Source: Prevotella sp. (GTDB lineage Bacteria; Bacteroidota; Bacteroidia; Bacteroidales; Bacteroidaceae). Taken from it: 64,000 nucleotides of DNA. The position numbers and the translations under genes are program-made. Shown piece after piece: positions 49,418-59,528 of this stretch. The stretch is from NCBI GenBank assembly GCA_016281815.1, contig JAEEJK010000096.1:1-64000 (forward strand), in the 5' to 3' direction. The first letter of the stretch is position 1. Each line of letters begins with the position of its first letter. The notes below the pieces were generated by a model, which saw only the letters and a list, made by a program, of their open reading frames with translations, was not told the DNA's origin and ran no database searches.

Positions 49418-50716
49418 ATGAACATACGCGACCGACAGATATTGCGTCTCGCGATTCCTTCCATCGTGTCAAACATCACCGTGCCGCTGCTCGGACTGGT
49501 GGATGTGGCTATCATGGGACACATGGGGAGCGCTGCATATATCGGGGCCATCTCTGTCGGTGCGATGATTTTCAATATCCTCTACTGGATTTTCGGATTC
49601 CTCAGAATGGGAACCAGCGGCTTGACGTCGCAGGCATTGGGACGACGTGACCTTACTGAGGTCACGTCGTTGCTTAAACGCTCGGTACTGGTGGGGTGGG
49701 CGGTGGCCGCTTCCATCATCGTCCTGCAAATTCCCATCAGACAGTTGGCCTTTGCCATCATCGCTCCGGAGGAACCCATCAGACAGTTGGCCACCGTCTA
49801 TTTCGGGATATGTGTCTGGGGGGCACCGGCCATGCTCACCCTATACGGACTCACAGGATGGTTCATCGGGATGCAGAACACTCGTCTGCCCATGGTGATC
49901 TCCATCACACAGAATGTGGTCAATATCGCTGCCAGCATCTTCTTTGTCTTTGGACTGGGCATGAAGGTCCGTGGGGTGGCGTGGGGAACAGTAGTGGCTC
50001 AGTATGCTGGTGTGGCGCTCGCAGTGACACTGCTGGTAGTTCATTATTCCAGATTGCAAAAATATGCCAAAGGCGGACGAATAATGGATATGGGAAGACT
50101 GTTGGATTTTTTCAAGGTCAATTCTGACATCTTCCTGCGCACTCTCTGCCTGGTGGCGGTCAATCTCTATTTCCTGGCTGCTGGGGCAAGACAGGGGACG
50201 GTGATCCTGGCGGTCAATACGCTGCTCACACAACTTTATATACTCTTCTCGTATTTCCTCGACGGATTTGCGTTCGCAGGAGAGGCTTTGTGCGGAAAAT
50301 ATTACGGGGCAGAGAATAAGGACGCGTTCCACATGACGGTGAGAAGAGTGTTCATGTGGGGGTTCTCGGTGGCTCTCCTCTTCACCCTCGTGTATGCCGT
50401 GGGGGGATTGCAGTTCCTGGGACTGCTCACCGATGAAGAGGAGGTGGTGAGGGCCGCTCAACCGTTTTTCCCATGGGCAATGGCTGTTCCGATGGCGGGA
50501 GTGGTGGCTTTCGTCTGGGATGGGGTGTTCATCGGCATCACGGCCACCAAGGGGATGCTGCTCTCATCGGTCGTGGCCACAGTGGCATTTTTTGCTCTCT
50601 ATTCCGGCAGTGCCGGCGCATGGGGCAACCATGCCTTGTGGATGGCGTTTGTCATCTATCTCGCAGTAAGGGGCATCGTACAGACTGCCCTCTATTTTGG
50701 TAAACTGAGATGGTAG
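49418..50716 (+). CDS. MATE family efflux transporter
   Basis: A 432-residue inner-membrane protein with about 12 helices in two halves, of the MatE/DinF type. The start MNIRDRQILRLAIPSIVSNITVPLLGLVDVAIMGHMG is typical, including the conserved Asp of the first helix (LVDVAIMGH). It exports drugs or metabolites using an ion gradient. The substrate is unknown. It probably shares a transcript with the dehydrogenase upstream. Confidence 0.9.
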   Translation: MNIRDRQILRLAIPSIVSNITVPLLGLVDVAIMGHMGSAAYIGAISVGAMIFNILYWIFGFLRMGTSGLTSQALGRRDLTEVTSLLKRSVLVGWAVAASIIVLQIPIRQLAFAIIAPEEPIRQLATVYFGICVWGAPAMLTLYGLTGWFIGMQNTRLPMVISITQNVVNIAASIFFVFGLGMKVRGVAWGTVVAQYAGVALAVTLLVVHYSRLQKYAKGGRIMDMGRLLDFFKVNSDIFLRTLCLVAVNLYFLAAGARQGTVILAVNTLLTQLYILFSYFLDGFAFAGEALCGKYYGAENKDAFHMTVRRVFMWGFSVALLFTLVYAVGGLQFLGLLTDEEEVVRAAQPFFPWAMAVPMAGVVAFVWDGVFIGITATKGMLLSSVVATVAFFALYSGSAGAWGNHALWMAFVIYLAVRGIVQTALYFGKLRW

Positions 50717-50862
50717 GGGATGGCTGTGAAAAAATAAAAATGTTAAGTAAATTCATACTTTTTTGAGTTTGCCTGACTATTTTCACTCCTTAATTAAATA
50801 AAAAAATTATTTAAAAGAATCTTATTTCTGAGGAAAAAGGCGGATTATTGGGCTTTTTTGAG

Positions 50863-50870
50863 TATTTTTG
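50863..50870 (+). promoter_or_regulatory. Candidate -7 box for the alpha-2-macroglobulin operon
   Basis: TATTTTTG matches TAnnTTTG, 38 bp upstream of ATG 50908, inside a 190-bp AT-rich gap without genes. Confidence 0.45.
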
Positions 50871-50907
50871 TACCGATTTTGGGTTATCATCAAACACTAC
50901 CCCGATA

Positions 50908-53900
50908 ATGAGAAATTGGATTTGGTTTTTGTTATTCTTTTTTTTGCCATTAGATATGATGTCGCAGAACTTTGAAGCACTTTGGAAACAGGTGAGCGAG
51001 GCTGAGGCTGCCGATCTGCCGAAAGACCAGGAAAAAGTGTTGGATATTATCGTTGAGAAGGCAAAAAAAGAGAAAAACTACGGACAGTTGATGAAAGGTC
51101 AACTGAAAAGGATTGAGGCTGTCACGGCTGTCACTCCCGACTCGCTGAAACCTGAAGTGGACAGACTGGTGAAGCAAGAGAAGGGGCTGGGTAAGAAACA
51201 GACGCTCCTCGCTGCTGTCTATCAGTCGGTGCTGGGCTCGGTTTACAGGGATAATCCTTCACTGGATGAGAATGCCGAGACTGTCAGCAAGGATTATTTT
51301 GCCAAATCCCTTTCCAATCCGGATATATTGGCTGCGGCTAAGACGAATGTCTGGACTCCGCTGGTCGTCGAGGGGGCGGACAGCAGATTTTTTGGAAACG
51401 ACATGCTCAGTGTGCTCGCTTTTCAGGCGGAGGAATTCTCCATGCTCTATGAATATTATCGCTCACACGGCCAGCGTGAGGCTGCATGCATGGCCGCTGC
51501 CAGCATGCTCAGGAGCAAAGAGGATGATTATGTGAAAAAAGCCGCCAACTCCGAATACCTCAGACAGGTGGAGCAAATGATCGAGGAGTACAAAGACCTG
51601 AAAGTGGCCGGGGAGTTGGCATTGGTGAAATATGAATTCCTGGAGGAGGCATCGGATGTGGATGATGCCCAGCGGGTCAAGTGGATCGACGAGGCTACGC
51701 AAAAATGGGGAGAATGGCCGCGAATCAACCGGCTCAAGAACTCCAGACAGTCCATCATACAGCCTAATTTCTCGCTCGATTTCGGTTCCGTGGTGGTGAG
51801 ACCATCCCAGGAAAGGGTCATCAAACTGAATCTGAGGCATCTCAAGTCGATGACCATGACCGTGTCGAAAGTGAACTTGGATCCCCTGAAGGATTACTCT
51901 CTTTATGACGAGAAAACACTCGCTGCAGTGAAGAAAGCCATTATCAGCGGCTCCACTTTCAAGGTAGCCAAACAGTTTGACTACCATCCTGATTACGAGT
52001 CATTCAAGGACAGCATTATCCTAAAACCCTTGGAAAGGGGCATGTATCTCGCTGAGTTTGACACGAATGAGAAAAACATCAGTACCGCAAGGACACTGTT
52101 TTATGTTTCTGATGTCTACCTTCTGGCACAGCCCATGCCGAACAACCAAAAGAGGATGGTGGCGGTGAGCGCTACGACAGGTCAGCCATTGAAGGATGCA
52201 AAACTCAAAATCATTTCGTATAATAAGAAAGATACGCTCATCAACTTAGGTCCAAAAGGTGATACGGTTGTCAATATGCCGGATCGGAGATATTCCAGTG
52301 GCGATTATTACCTCTACACCGCTGATGACAAGTATTGCCCCAAGCAGTCGATGTGGATGTCTAACTATTCTTACAACAGTGTAACAGACCGCACTTCGAT
52401 ACAGTTGTTCACGGACAGGAGCATCTACAGGCCAGGACAAACCGTGCATGTCGCTGTCATCAAATTCAAAGTCAAAGGGGGCTTGGAGACAAGCGCGATG
52501 GAGGGAGAGAAACTGACTGTGGTCATGCGTGACGCCAACAATAAAGATGTTGACAAACGCGAGGTGGTCACCGACAGTTTCGGAAAGGCGACCGCTGATT
52601 TCACCCTTCCTCAGTCGGGACTGACTGGCACTTTCTCCGTCAATGTAAATGGAAACAGAGAGAGTTTCAGAGTGGAGGAATACAAGCGTCCTACATTCGA
52701 GGTGGAGATGCCTGTGGTCAAGGAGGCTTACAAAGATGGTGACACGCTTACCATCAAGGGACATGCACGCACCTATGCCGGAGTTCCCGTCCAGGGGGCC
52801 AAGGTGGACTACGAGGTGGAGCGCAGATGCGCTTCTTGGTGGTGGAGAAACGGATCCGGTGATGAGGAGTCTTTGCTCAAGGACAGTGTCGTCACGGATG
52901 ATGAGGGCGCTTTTGTCATGAGGGTGCCCATCGCCTTGCCCAGCAACGTGGACAGTGATGACGAGGATGACTGGAGAAACCGTTTCTATGAAATTGTCGT
53001 CAATGCTTCGGTCACTGACTTGGGAGGAGAAACGCATGAGGGCATTTTGTCACTGCCCATCAGCAGAAAACTGACTGCTTTCGATTTCAGCATCCCTGCT
53101 GTCATGGAGCGTGAGAAGATGAGCGACGTACAGTTCTCGCTGCGCAACAATGCGGGAGACGAGGTAGACGGCAGCGTGACTTATTACATCGATGATGAAC
53201 CTAATGGCTATACAGCGAAGACCAATGAGAAGACCGTTCTGCCAAAGGAGGGTCCTTTGGCAAAGTCGGGCAAGCATACCATCAAGGCTATTTGTCAGGG
53301 CGACACAGTCAAGCATGAGTTCATCTTGTTCTCTTATGACGATAAAAAGCCTTGTGTGGAGACCCACGACTGGTTCCAATACTCTGCCTCTCAGTTTGCC
53401 GATGAGGCATCGACCGTCAAGGTGCAGGTGGGGTCGTCAGATCCTAATCAAGTGGTTTTCTACAACGTTTTCGCAGAAGACAAGGTGCTGGAGCAAGGTT
53501 CTTTTACGTTGAATAACTCCAACCAGACGAGAATTTGGAAATACCGCAAGGAGTATGGTTCCGGCGTGCTGCTTACTTTCGCATGGGTGCGTAACGGCGA
53601 AGCATACACGCACACACATCGGATCCAGCGACCCATGCCCGACAAGCGCATCATCCTCAAATGGGAGACTTTCCGCGACAAACTCAAACCGGGACAAGAG
53701 GAGGAGTGGATCCTGAGAGCGAACTATCCTGACGGTACTCCGGCGGACGCTCAGTTGCTGGCTACTATTTATGACAAGTCGCTGGACCAGATAGAGTCTC
53801 ACTTCTGGTGGTTCAACAATTACATCAACGTGTATTTGCCAAGCACATCTTGGAACAATTTGTATTTCGGCTCTGCTGACCTCGGGGGAAGAAAGCCCTT

Positions 53901-56421
53901 CGTCTCACTCAAAGTGCCCAATCTCTCGTTCACAGAATATGACGAAGACCTCTTCCAATTCTGGTCGGGCAGGATGTTCCGGTATGGTTCAAGAAGATTG
54001 ATGAAGTCTAATTCTTTACAGGCTTTAGGCGGAGCAATGCCCATGGCACTGGAGGAGTCTGCGATGGTGATGGACAGTGCGGCTGATTTGGATGAGAAAT
54101 TTACTGCACCCGTCATCAAGAAAGATGAAATGACAAAGGACTCGCAAGAAGCGAAAGGGGGCAGTGGCGATGAAAATAAAGCCGAACCGCAACTGAGAGA
54201 GAATCTCGATGAGACGGCGGCATTCATTCCGCAGGCGATCGCTGACAAGGATGGAAGAATTGCCCTGAAATTCACCTTGCCGGAGTCGGTGACCACATGG
54301 AAAATGATGGGCCTCGCTACAGACCGCCAGATCAACAGCGGCTGGATCAACGGAGAGGCCGTTGCCAAAAAGGACATCATGGTGGTGCCCAACATGCCCA
54401 GGTTTGTGAGGTTGGGTGACAAATCTCAGATAACGGCCCGTATCTTCAACACTACAGACCATCCCGTCTCAGGAAAGGCGACTCTGGAACTCCTCGATCC
54501 GGAGACGGAAGAAGTGGTGTCATCCAGGACGACAGACTTCCTGACTGAGGCGAACAAGACGGCTGCCGTTACTTTCGACTACCGGCCGGAGGGACAGCCG
54601 GGCTTGCTCATTTGCAGGATCAAGGCAGTGGGCGATGGCTTCTCCGACGGTGAGCAGCATTTCCTGCCTGTGCTGTCCAATATGGAACTCATCACACGCA
54701 CACTTCCTTTCACACAGGTGGAGCCTCAGGTGTCTGCTTTTGATTTGGCAAAACTGTTCCCTGAGGGTGTCAAAGACTCAAAACTGACCATCGAATACAC
54801 CAACAACCCTGCTTGGCTCATGATTCAGGCATTGCCTACTATGGCGGCGGGAACCGACCAAAATGCCATCACACAGGCTACATCATACTACGCCAACGCC
54901 TTGGGACAGTATCTGATGAACATCACCCCGTCTATCAAGCAGACGGTCATGAAATGGAGGGAGGAGACCGATCCAAAAGGAAGCATGGCCAGCAACTTGG
55001 AGAAGAACGAGGAACTCAAAGACCTCCTCCTCAATGAGACTCCCTGGGTGCCCAACGCGGATAAGGAGGCCAGTCAGAAGAGAAGTCTCGTGAAATACTT
55101 CGATGAGCAGACCATCAGTTACCGACTTTCAATGGCACTCGACAAACTCAATGAACTGCAAAACAGCGACGGATCTTGGTCGTGGTGGGAAGGTATGCCT
55201 GGAAGCATCTACATGACGACCGCTGTGAGCGAGATGTTCATCAGACTCAACAAGATGATCGGGAGCCAGAATGAGACCAAGCACATGCTTAACCGTGCAT
55301 ACGATTTCATGGGCGACTTCCTCATCGAGGAAATGAAGGAAATCCAAAAGGCACAGAAAAAAGGATATAAAGATCAACTGCCCAGCGAGATGGCCATGTG
55401 TATCCTCTACAATATGGCGCTCGATGGAAGGGAATTGGACGACGATGTACAGAAGGCTGCCGATTTCCTCGTAGGACTCTTCAACAACAAGCCCAGGGAG
55501 TTCACCATTTTCGGAAAGGCAAGGGGAGCGGTCATTCTCTCGCATTTCAACAAGAATGAGAAGGCTGAGCAATACCTCAACAGCATCGAGCAGTACTCGG
55601 TAGCCACACCGGAGATGGGACGCTATTTCGACACAAGAAAAGCATATTACTCATGGTGCAGTTACAATATCCCGACTGAGGTGGCGGCCATGGAGGCATA
55701 CAAAATGCTCAAACCGGAACGGGCAGACTTTGTCAATGAGATGAGACTATGGCTCTTGCAGCAAAAGCGGGCGCAGATGTGGGATACTCCCATCAACAGC
55801 GTGGATGCCGTCTACGCCTTCCTGGAGGGCAACACCAAGGCGCTTGACAATGGGGTGGCTTCGGTCATCACGGTCGACGGACAAGAGGTGGAGACTTCCA
55901 AGGAAACGGCAGGGTTGGGATATGTCAAGACTGCCCTGAAAGCGGATGGCAAACATCAGGTGGAGGTGCGGAAAACCTCACAAGGTACATCATGGGGCGC
56001 CCTCTATGCTCAGTTCATGCAACAGTCAAGCGAGGTGGAGAACGCGGCAGCGGGACTGTCTGTGCAACGGGAAATCAGGGCGCAGAACTCTCAACTCAAG
56101 GTGGGGGATAAAGTGGCGGTCCGCATCACCATCAAGGCAGAGCGCGACTTGGATTTCGTGGAGGTCATCGACAGAAGGGCGGCTTGTCTGGAACCGGTCA
56201 GCCAACTCTCTGGCTACCACTTTGGCTACTACATCGCACCAAAGGACTATACCACGGCATACTATTTCAACAAATTGCCAAAGGGAACTCATATAATAGA
56301 AACTGAATATTTTGTCGACAGAGCGGGTGTGTATGAGACGGGTACTTGTAAGGCACAGTGTGCGTATGCCCCGGAATTCTCCGCAACAGGAAAGGCACTC
56401 CGACTGGTCGTCAACGAATAA
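50908..56421 (+). CDS. Alpha-2-macroglobulin family protein without thioester
   Basis: A 1837-residue secreted giant of the bacterial alpha-2-macroglobulin family. A signal peptide ends MMSQ. Then come an N-terminal helical region, MG-type beta domains (TDRSIYRPGQTVHVAVIKFK at about residue 500 is the MG2-like signature), the A2M domain with PESVTTWKMMGLATD (about 1130), and the terpenoid-cyclase-like alpha/alpha barrel. The thioester motif (CxEQ) is missing: the corresponding stretch reads AAGTDQNAITQA with no Cys. It probably acts as a structural or protease-trapping envelope protein, not a covalent trap. It is first in the array with DUF1573, meaB and ispH. Confidence 0.88.
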   Translation: MRNWIWFLLFFFLPLDMMSQNFEALWKQVSEAEAADLPKDQEKVLDIIVEKAKKEKNYGQLMKGQLKRIEAVTAVTPDSLKPEVDRLVKQEKGLGKKQTLLAAVYQSVLGSVYRDNPSLDENAETVSKDYFAKSLSNPDILAAAKTNVWTPLVVEGADSRFFGNDMLSVLAFQAEEFSMLYEYYRSHGQREAACMAAASMLRSKEDDYVKKAANSEYLRQVEQMIEEYKDLKVAGELALVKYEFLEEASDVDDAQRVKWIDEATQKWGEWPRINRLKNSRQSIIQPNFSLDFGSVVVRPSQERVIKLNLRHLKSMTMTVSKVNLDPLKDYSLYDEKTLAAVKKAIISGSTFKVAKQFDYHPDYESFKDSIILKPLERGMYLAEFDTNEKNISTARTLFYVSDVYLLAQPMPNNQKRMVAVSATTGQPLKDAKLKIISYNKKDTLINLGPKGDTVVNMPDRRYSSGDYYLYTADDKYCPKQSMWMSNYSYNSVTDRTSIQLFTDRSIYRPGQTVHVAVIKFKVKGGLETSAMEGEKLTVVMRDANNKDVDKREVVTDSFGKATADFTLPQSGLTGTFSVNVNGNRESFRVEEYKRPTFEVEMPVVKEAYKDGDTLTIKGHARTYAGVPVQGAKVDYEVERRCASWWWRNGSGDEESLLKDSVVTDDEGAFVMRVPIALPSNVDSDDEDDWRNRFYEIVVNASVTDLGGETHEGILSLPISRKLTAFDFSIPAVMEREKMSDVQFSLRNNAGDEVDGSVTYYIDDEPNGYTAKTNEKTVLPKEGPLAKSGKHTIKAICQGDTVKHEFILFSYDDKKPCVETHDWFQYSASQFADEASTVKVQVGSSDPNQVVFYNVFAEDKVLEQGSFTLNNSNQTRIWKYRKEYGSGVLLTFAWVRNGEAYTHTHRIQRPMPDKRIILKWETFRDKLKPGQEEEWILRANYPDGTPADAQLLATIYDKSLDQIESHFWWFNNYINVYLPSTSWNNLYFGSADLGGRKPFVSLKVPNLSFTEYDEDLFQFWSGRMFRYGSRRLMKSNSLQALGGAMPMALEESAMVMDSAADLDEKFTAPVIKKDEMTKDSQEAKGGSGDENKAEPQLRENLDETAAFIPQAIADKDGRIALKFTLPESVTTWKMMGLATDRQINSGWINGEAVAKKDIMVVPNMPRFVRLGDKSQITARIFNTTDHPVSGKATLELLDPETEEVVSSRTTDFLTEANKTAAVTFDYRPEGQPGLLICRIKAVGDGFSDGEQHFLPVLSNMELITRTLPFTQVEPQVSAFDLAKLFPEGVKDSKLTIEYTNNPAWLMIQALPTMAAGTDQNAITQATSYYANALGQYLMNITPSIKQTVMKWREETDPKGSMASNLEKNEELKDLLLNETPWVPNADKEASQKRSLVKYFDEQTISYRLSMALDKLNELQNSDGSWSWWEGMPGSIYMTTAVSEMFIRLNKMIGSQNETKHMLNRAYDFMGDFLIEEMKEIQKAQKKGYKDQLPSEMAMCILYNMALDGRELDDDVQKAADFLVGLFNNKPREFTIFGKARGAVILSHFNKNEKAEQYLNSIEQYSVATPEMGRYFDTRKAYYSWCSYNIPTEVAAMEAYKMLKPERADFVNEMRLWLLQQKRAQMWDTPINSVDAVYAFLEGNTKALDNGVASVITVDGQEVETSKETAGLGYVKTALKADGKHQVEVRKTSQGTSWGALYAQFMQQSSEVENAAAGLSVQREIRAQNSQLKVGDKVAVRITIKAERDLDFVEVIDRRAACLEPVSQLSGYHFGYYIAPKDYTTAYYFNKLPKGTHIIETEYFVDRAGVYETGTCKAQCAYAPEFSATGKALRLVVNE

Positions 56422-56426
56422 AAGAC

Positions 56427-57503
56427 ATGCAGAGATTGTCACTACATATCGTCCTTTGCCTTGCTGCCATCACCATGATGGGCGGCAGGGCTAAGGCACA
56501 GCGCATCACTACTGCATCACAGGTAATTGACTGCGGACAGGTGCTGTTCAGGCAACCCGTCACGGCTCATTTCGAACTGACCAACGAGGGGGAGGGGACT
56601 TTCACCATCAAAAGCGTGGATACAAGTTGCGGATGCACCGAGGTGGAATATCCCACGGGCATTATCTCTGAAAACAAACCCTTCGTCATCTCGGCTACCT
56701 ACGATGCCAAGCAATTGGGACATTTCGAGAAGTACATTGATGTTTATACCAGCGGTGCCTCGCTTCCATATACCCTCACCATGAAGGGTGTGGTGGTGGA
56801 GGAAATAAGAGACTACGAGGGAAACTATCCTTTCATGCTCGGACATTTCAAGGCGGATGCGAATACGGCTGTGTTCGACGATGTGGCGAAAGGGGAGAAC
56901 CCCACCCAGGAAATACATGTGCTCAATCCCACCAGCGAGATGGTGACGCCTTCCATCATCAATCTGCCTGAATATCTCAGGGCCGACATCTCTCCGTCAT
57001 CCATCCCGCCGGGAAAGGCTGGTGTGCTGCATATCACCCTCCTTACAGAGAAAATGCAGAAACCGGGACTCTCCAGGGCCAATGTCTATCTCGTGCAGAG
57101 AAATGATGCCAAACCGACCGAGGACAAGCAGATAAAAGTGGATGCCATCATGCTGCCATCATTCGGTGTGGTGACCGACCAGCAGTTGGTCTATATGCCG
57201 AAAATGAAGTTATCGGATACCGTGATCGACCTGGGGCCGGCAGATGGCAAAAAACGTAAAAAGGCAACGGTGACCATTGAGAATCTTGGAAGAACCGACC
57301 TCGAGATCATCAGATGCCAGTCGTTTACTGAAGGACTGTCATTGGAACTTCCCGAAATGGTGGTCCAACCTGGTGGATCGGTCAAACTGAAAGTGACTGC
57401 TGACATGAAAATGATGAGAACACTCAGGGAACAACCCAAAATCCTGCTCATCTCAAATGACCCGAGAATGGCGAAAACCATCATTGAGGTCAATATCAAT
57501 TAA
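56427..57503 (+). CDS. Secreted DUF1573 protein
   Basis: A 358-residue protein with a signal peptide ending AKAQ. One clear DUF1573 module (about 25-120) carries IDCGQVLFRQPVTAHFELTNEGEG and VDTSCGCTEVEYP, and two more Ig-like beta domains follow (for example KATVTIENLGRTDLEIIRCQ). DUF1573 domains are common in Bacteroidota envelope proteins; their binding partners are unknown. ATG 56427 lies 5 bp after the alpha-2-macroglobulin stop, so the genes are co-transcribed. The two proteins may form a surface complex, which is inferred from position only. Confidence 0.83.
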   Translation: MQRLSLHIVLCLAAITMMGGRAKAQRITTASQVIDCGQVLFRQPVTAHFELTNEGEGTFTIKSVDTSCGCTEVEYPTGIISENKPFVISATYDAKQLGHFEKYIDVYTSGASLPYTLTMKGVVVEEIRDYEGNYPFMLGHFKADANTAVFDDVAKGENPTQEIHVLNPTSEMVTPSIINLPEYLRADISPSSIPPGKAGVLHITLLTEKMQKPGLSRANVYLVQRNDAKPTEDKQIKVDAIMLPSFGVVTDQQLVYMPKMKLSDTVIDLGPADGKKRKKATVTIENLGRTDLEIIRCQSFTEGLSLELPEMVVQPGGSVKLKVTADMKMMRTLREQPKILLISNDPRMAKTIIEVNIN

Positions 57504-58630
57504 TGAAGATAACAAAAATGCCAAATATGGAACATCCGGAAAACAGTGAAGAGTTCAAGGGACTGACAGTCAATGCCGGCATCGTGCAGCCGGCAAGCAT
57601 CAACCCTTATCTGAAACGCAACAAGTTCAGACGTAAAACCTACACCACGGCTGAGATAGTGGAGGGCATCATCAAAGGGGATGTCACCATATTGAGTCAG
57701 GCTGTTACCCTCGTTGAAAGTGTCAACCCTGATCATCAGGCCATGGCGCAGGAGGTCATCGAGAAATGCCTGCCATACAGCGGCAATTCCGTCAGAGTGG
57801 GTATCAGCGGCGTACCGGGAGCAGGAAAGAGTACGTCTATCGATGCGTTCGGCTGCCATGTGCTGGACTCACGGGGAGGAAAACTCGCTGTCCTGGCCAT
57901 CGACCCCAGCAGTGAAAGGTCGAAAGGAAGTATCCTGGGCGATAAGACGAGAATGGAAAAACTGGCTCTCAGGCCAGAGGCTTTCATTCGCCCCAGTCCG
58001 ACGGCGGGCTCTCTCGGAGGGGTCGCCAGAAAAACCCGCGAGACCATCATCCTGTGTGAGGCGGCTGGATACGACAAAATTTTCGTTGAGACAGTGGGAG
58101 TGGGACAAAGTGAGACCGCATGCCATTCCATGGTGGATTTCTTCCTCCTCATACAACTGGCAGGAACGGGCGACGAACTGCAAGGCATCAAGAGAGGTAT
58201 CATGGAGATAGCCGACGGTATCATCATCAACAAATGTGATGGAAACAACGTGGACAAATGCCACATGGCTGCCACACATTTCAGAAACGCACTCCACTTC
58301 TTCCCGAAGTCCGAAAGCGGATGGATGCCGAAAGTGATGTGCTACAGCGGATTTTACGCACTCGGGATCAAGGAGGTCTGGGACATGGTCTACGAATACA
58401 TCGACTTCGTCAAAGACAATGGATATTTTGCGTACAGACGTAACGAACAGAGCAAATACTGGATGTATGAGACCATCAATGAGCAACTGAGAAACAGTTT
58501 CTACAACAACAAACTCATCGCAGGAAAACTCATTAATGCTGAGAAAAGCGTGCTGGCAGGTGAGCAAACATCATTCGCTGCGGCAGGACAGTTGCTCGAC
58601 TTGTATTACAATAACTTCAGAAAAGAGTAA
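57503..58630 (+). CDS. meaB: MeaB-type GTPase of methylmalonyl-CoA mutase
   Basis: A 375-residue G3E-family GTPase that guards and loads the B12 cofactor of methylmalonyl-CoA mutase (propionate/succinate route). Walker A is GVPGAGKS (103-110), followed by AIDPSSERSKGSILGDKTRM and FVETVGVGQSE (Walker B region), and NKCDG as the base-recognition loop. The N-terminal 35 residues are extended. The start codon overlaps the previous stop by one base. The mutase genes are not in the window. 57503 is the first ATG; 57518 and 57527 are further in-frame options. Confidence 0.92.
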   Translation: MKITKMPNMEHPENSEEFKGLTVNAGIVQPASINPYLKRNKFRRKTYTTAEIVEGIIKGDVTILSQAVTLVESVNPDHQAMAQEVIEKCLPYSGNSVRVGISGVPGAGKSTSIDAFGCHVLDSRGGKLAVLAIDPSSERSKGSILGDKTRMEKLALRPEAFIRPSPTAGSLGGVARKTRETIILCEAAGYDKIFVETVGVGQSETACHSMVDFFLLIQLAGTGDELQGIKRGIMEIADGIIINKCDGNNVDKCHMAATHFRNALHFFPKSESGWMPKVMCYSGFYALGIKEVWDMVYEYIDFVKDNGYFAYRRNEQSKYWMYETINEQLRNSFYNNKLIAGKLINAEKSVLAGEQTSFAAAGQLLDLYYNNFRKE

Positions 58631-59502
58631 TGATAAAAATCGAAATAGACAGTGACAGCGGATTCTGCTTCGGAGTGACCACGGCCATCAACAAGGCTGA
58701 GGAAAAACTCCGCGAGGAGAAAACGCTCTATTGCCTGGGGGATATCGTCCACAACGGAATGGAGTGTGAGCGGCTCAGGGAAATGGGGCTCGTCACTATC
58801 AATCATGATGAACTCTCAAGGCTGCACGACGTAAAGGTCATGCTCAGGGCACATGGAGAACCGCCAAAAACTTATGAGGTGGCAAAAGAGCACAACATCG
58901 AAATCGTTGACACCACATGCCCAGTGGTGCTGCAGTTGCAGAAAAGAATAAAAAAGCAGTTTGACAACAATCCGGAGGCGCAAATCGTCATCTTTGGAAA
59001 GAACGGACACGCCGAAGTGCTGGGACTCGTAGGACAGACCAACAACAGGGCTATCGTGGTGGAGAATATCGGCGATGTGCAGAAACTGGATTTCAGCCAC
59101 GATATCTATCTCTATTCACAGACCACCAAGTCGCTCGACGAGTTTCATCGCATCATAGAATATATACAAGACCATATATCTCAGGACGCTACCTTCAAAA
59201 GTTTCGATACAGTTTGCAGGCAGGTGGCCAACAGAATATCACGAATCGCTGCCTTCGCACTGAGGCACGACCTCATCCTGTTTGTGTCGGGAGGGAAGAG
59301 CAGCAACGGGAAAGTGCTGTTCAGCGAATGTAAAAGGGTCAACAACAACAGCCATCAAATCGAAAATGCACAGGAAATCGACCTCCAGTGGCTGCACGAT
59401 ATCGGGTCGGTCGGCATTTGTGGGGCAACAAGCACACCCAAATGGCTGATGGAGGATTGCAGAAAATTCATACAAGATAATATAAGGGATCTCAAAAAGT
59501 AA
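58630..59502 (+). CDS. ispH: 4-hydroxy-3-methylbut-2-enyl diphosphate reductase
   Basis: A 290-residue iron-sulfur enzyme for the last step of the MEP isoprenoid pathway (HMBPP to IPP/DMAPP). The three cluster cysteines are present: Cys13 in GFCFGV, Cys97 in VDTTCPVV and Cys196 in FDTVCRQ. The substrate-binding AHGEPP, the TTKS motif and the late GATSTPKWL are also seen. It is cytoplasmic. The start overlaps the meaB stop by one base (TAATG), so translation is coupled. Confidence 0.95.
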   Translation: MIKIEIDSDSGFCFGVTTAINKAEEKLREEKTLYCLGDIVHNGMECERLREMGLVTINHDELSRLHDVKVMLRAHGEPPKTYEVAKEHNIEIVDTTCPVVLQLQKRIKKQFDNNPEAQIVIFGKNGHAEVLGLVGQTNNRAIVVENIGDVQKLDFSHDIYLYSQTTKSLDEFHRIIEYIQDHISQDATFKSFDTVCRQVANRISRIAAFALRHDLILFVSGGKSSNGKVLFSECKRVNNNSHQIENAQEIDLQWLHDIGSVGICGATSTPKWLMEDCRKFIQDNIRDLKK

Positions 59503-59528
59503 TTATGCAACAAACAAATAAACAAATC

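Noticed and set aside
54820..54870. Thioester site in the alpha-2-macroglobulin protein
   Set aside because: The aligned stretch has no Cys and no EQ pair, so a covalent trapping mechanism is not supported.
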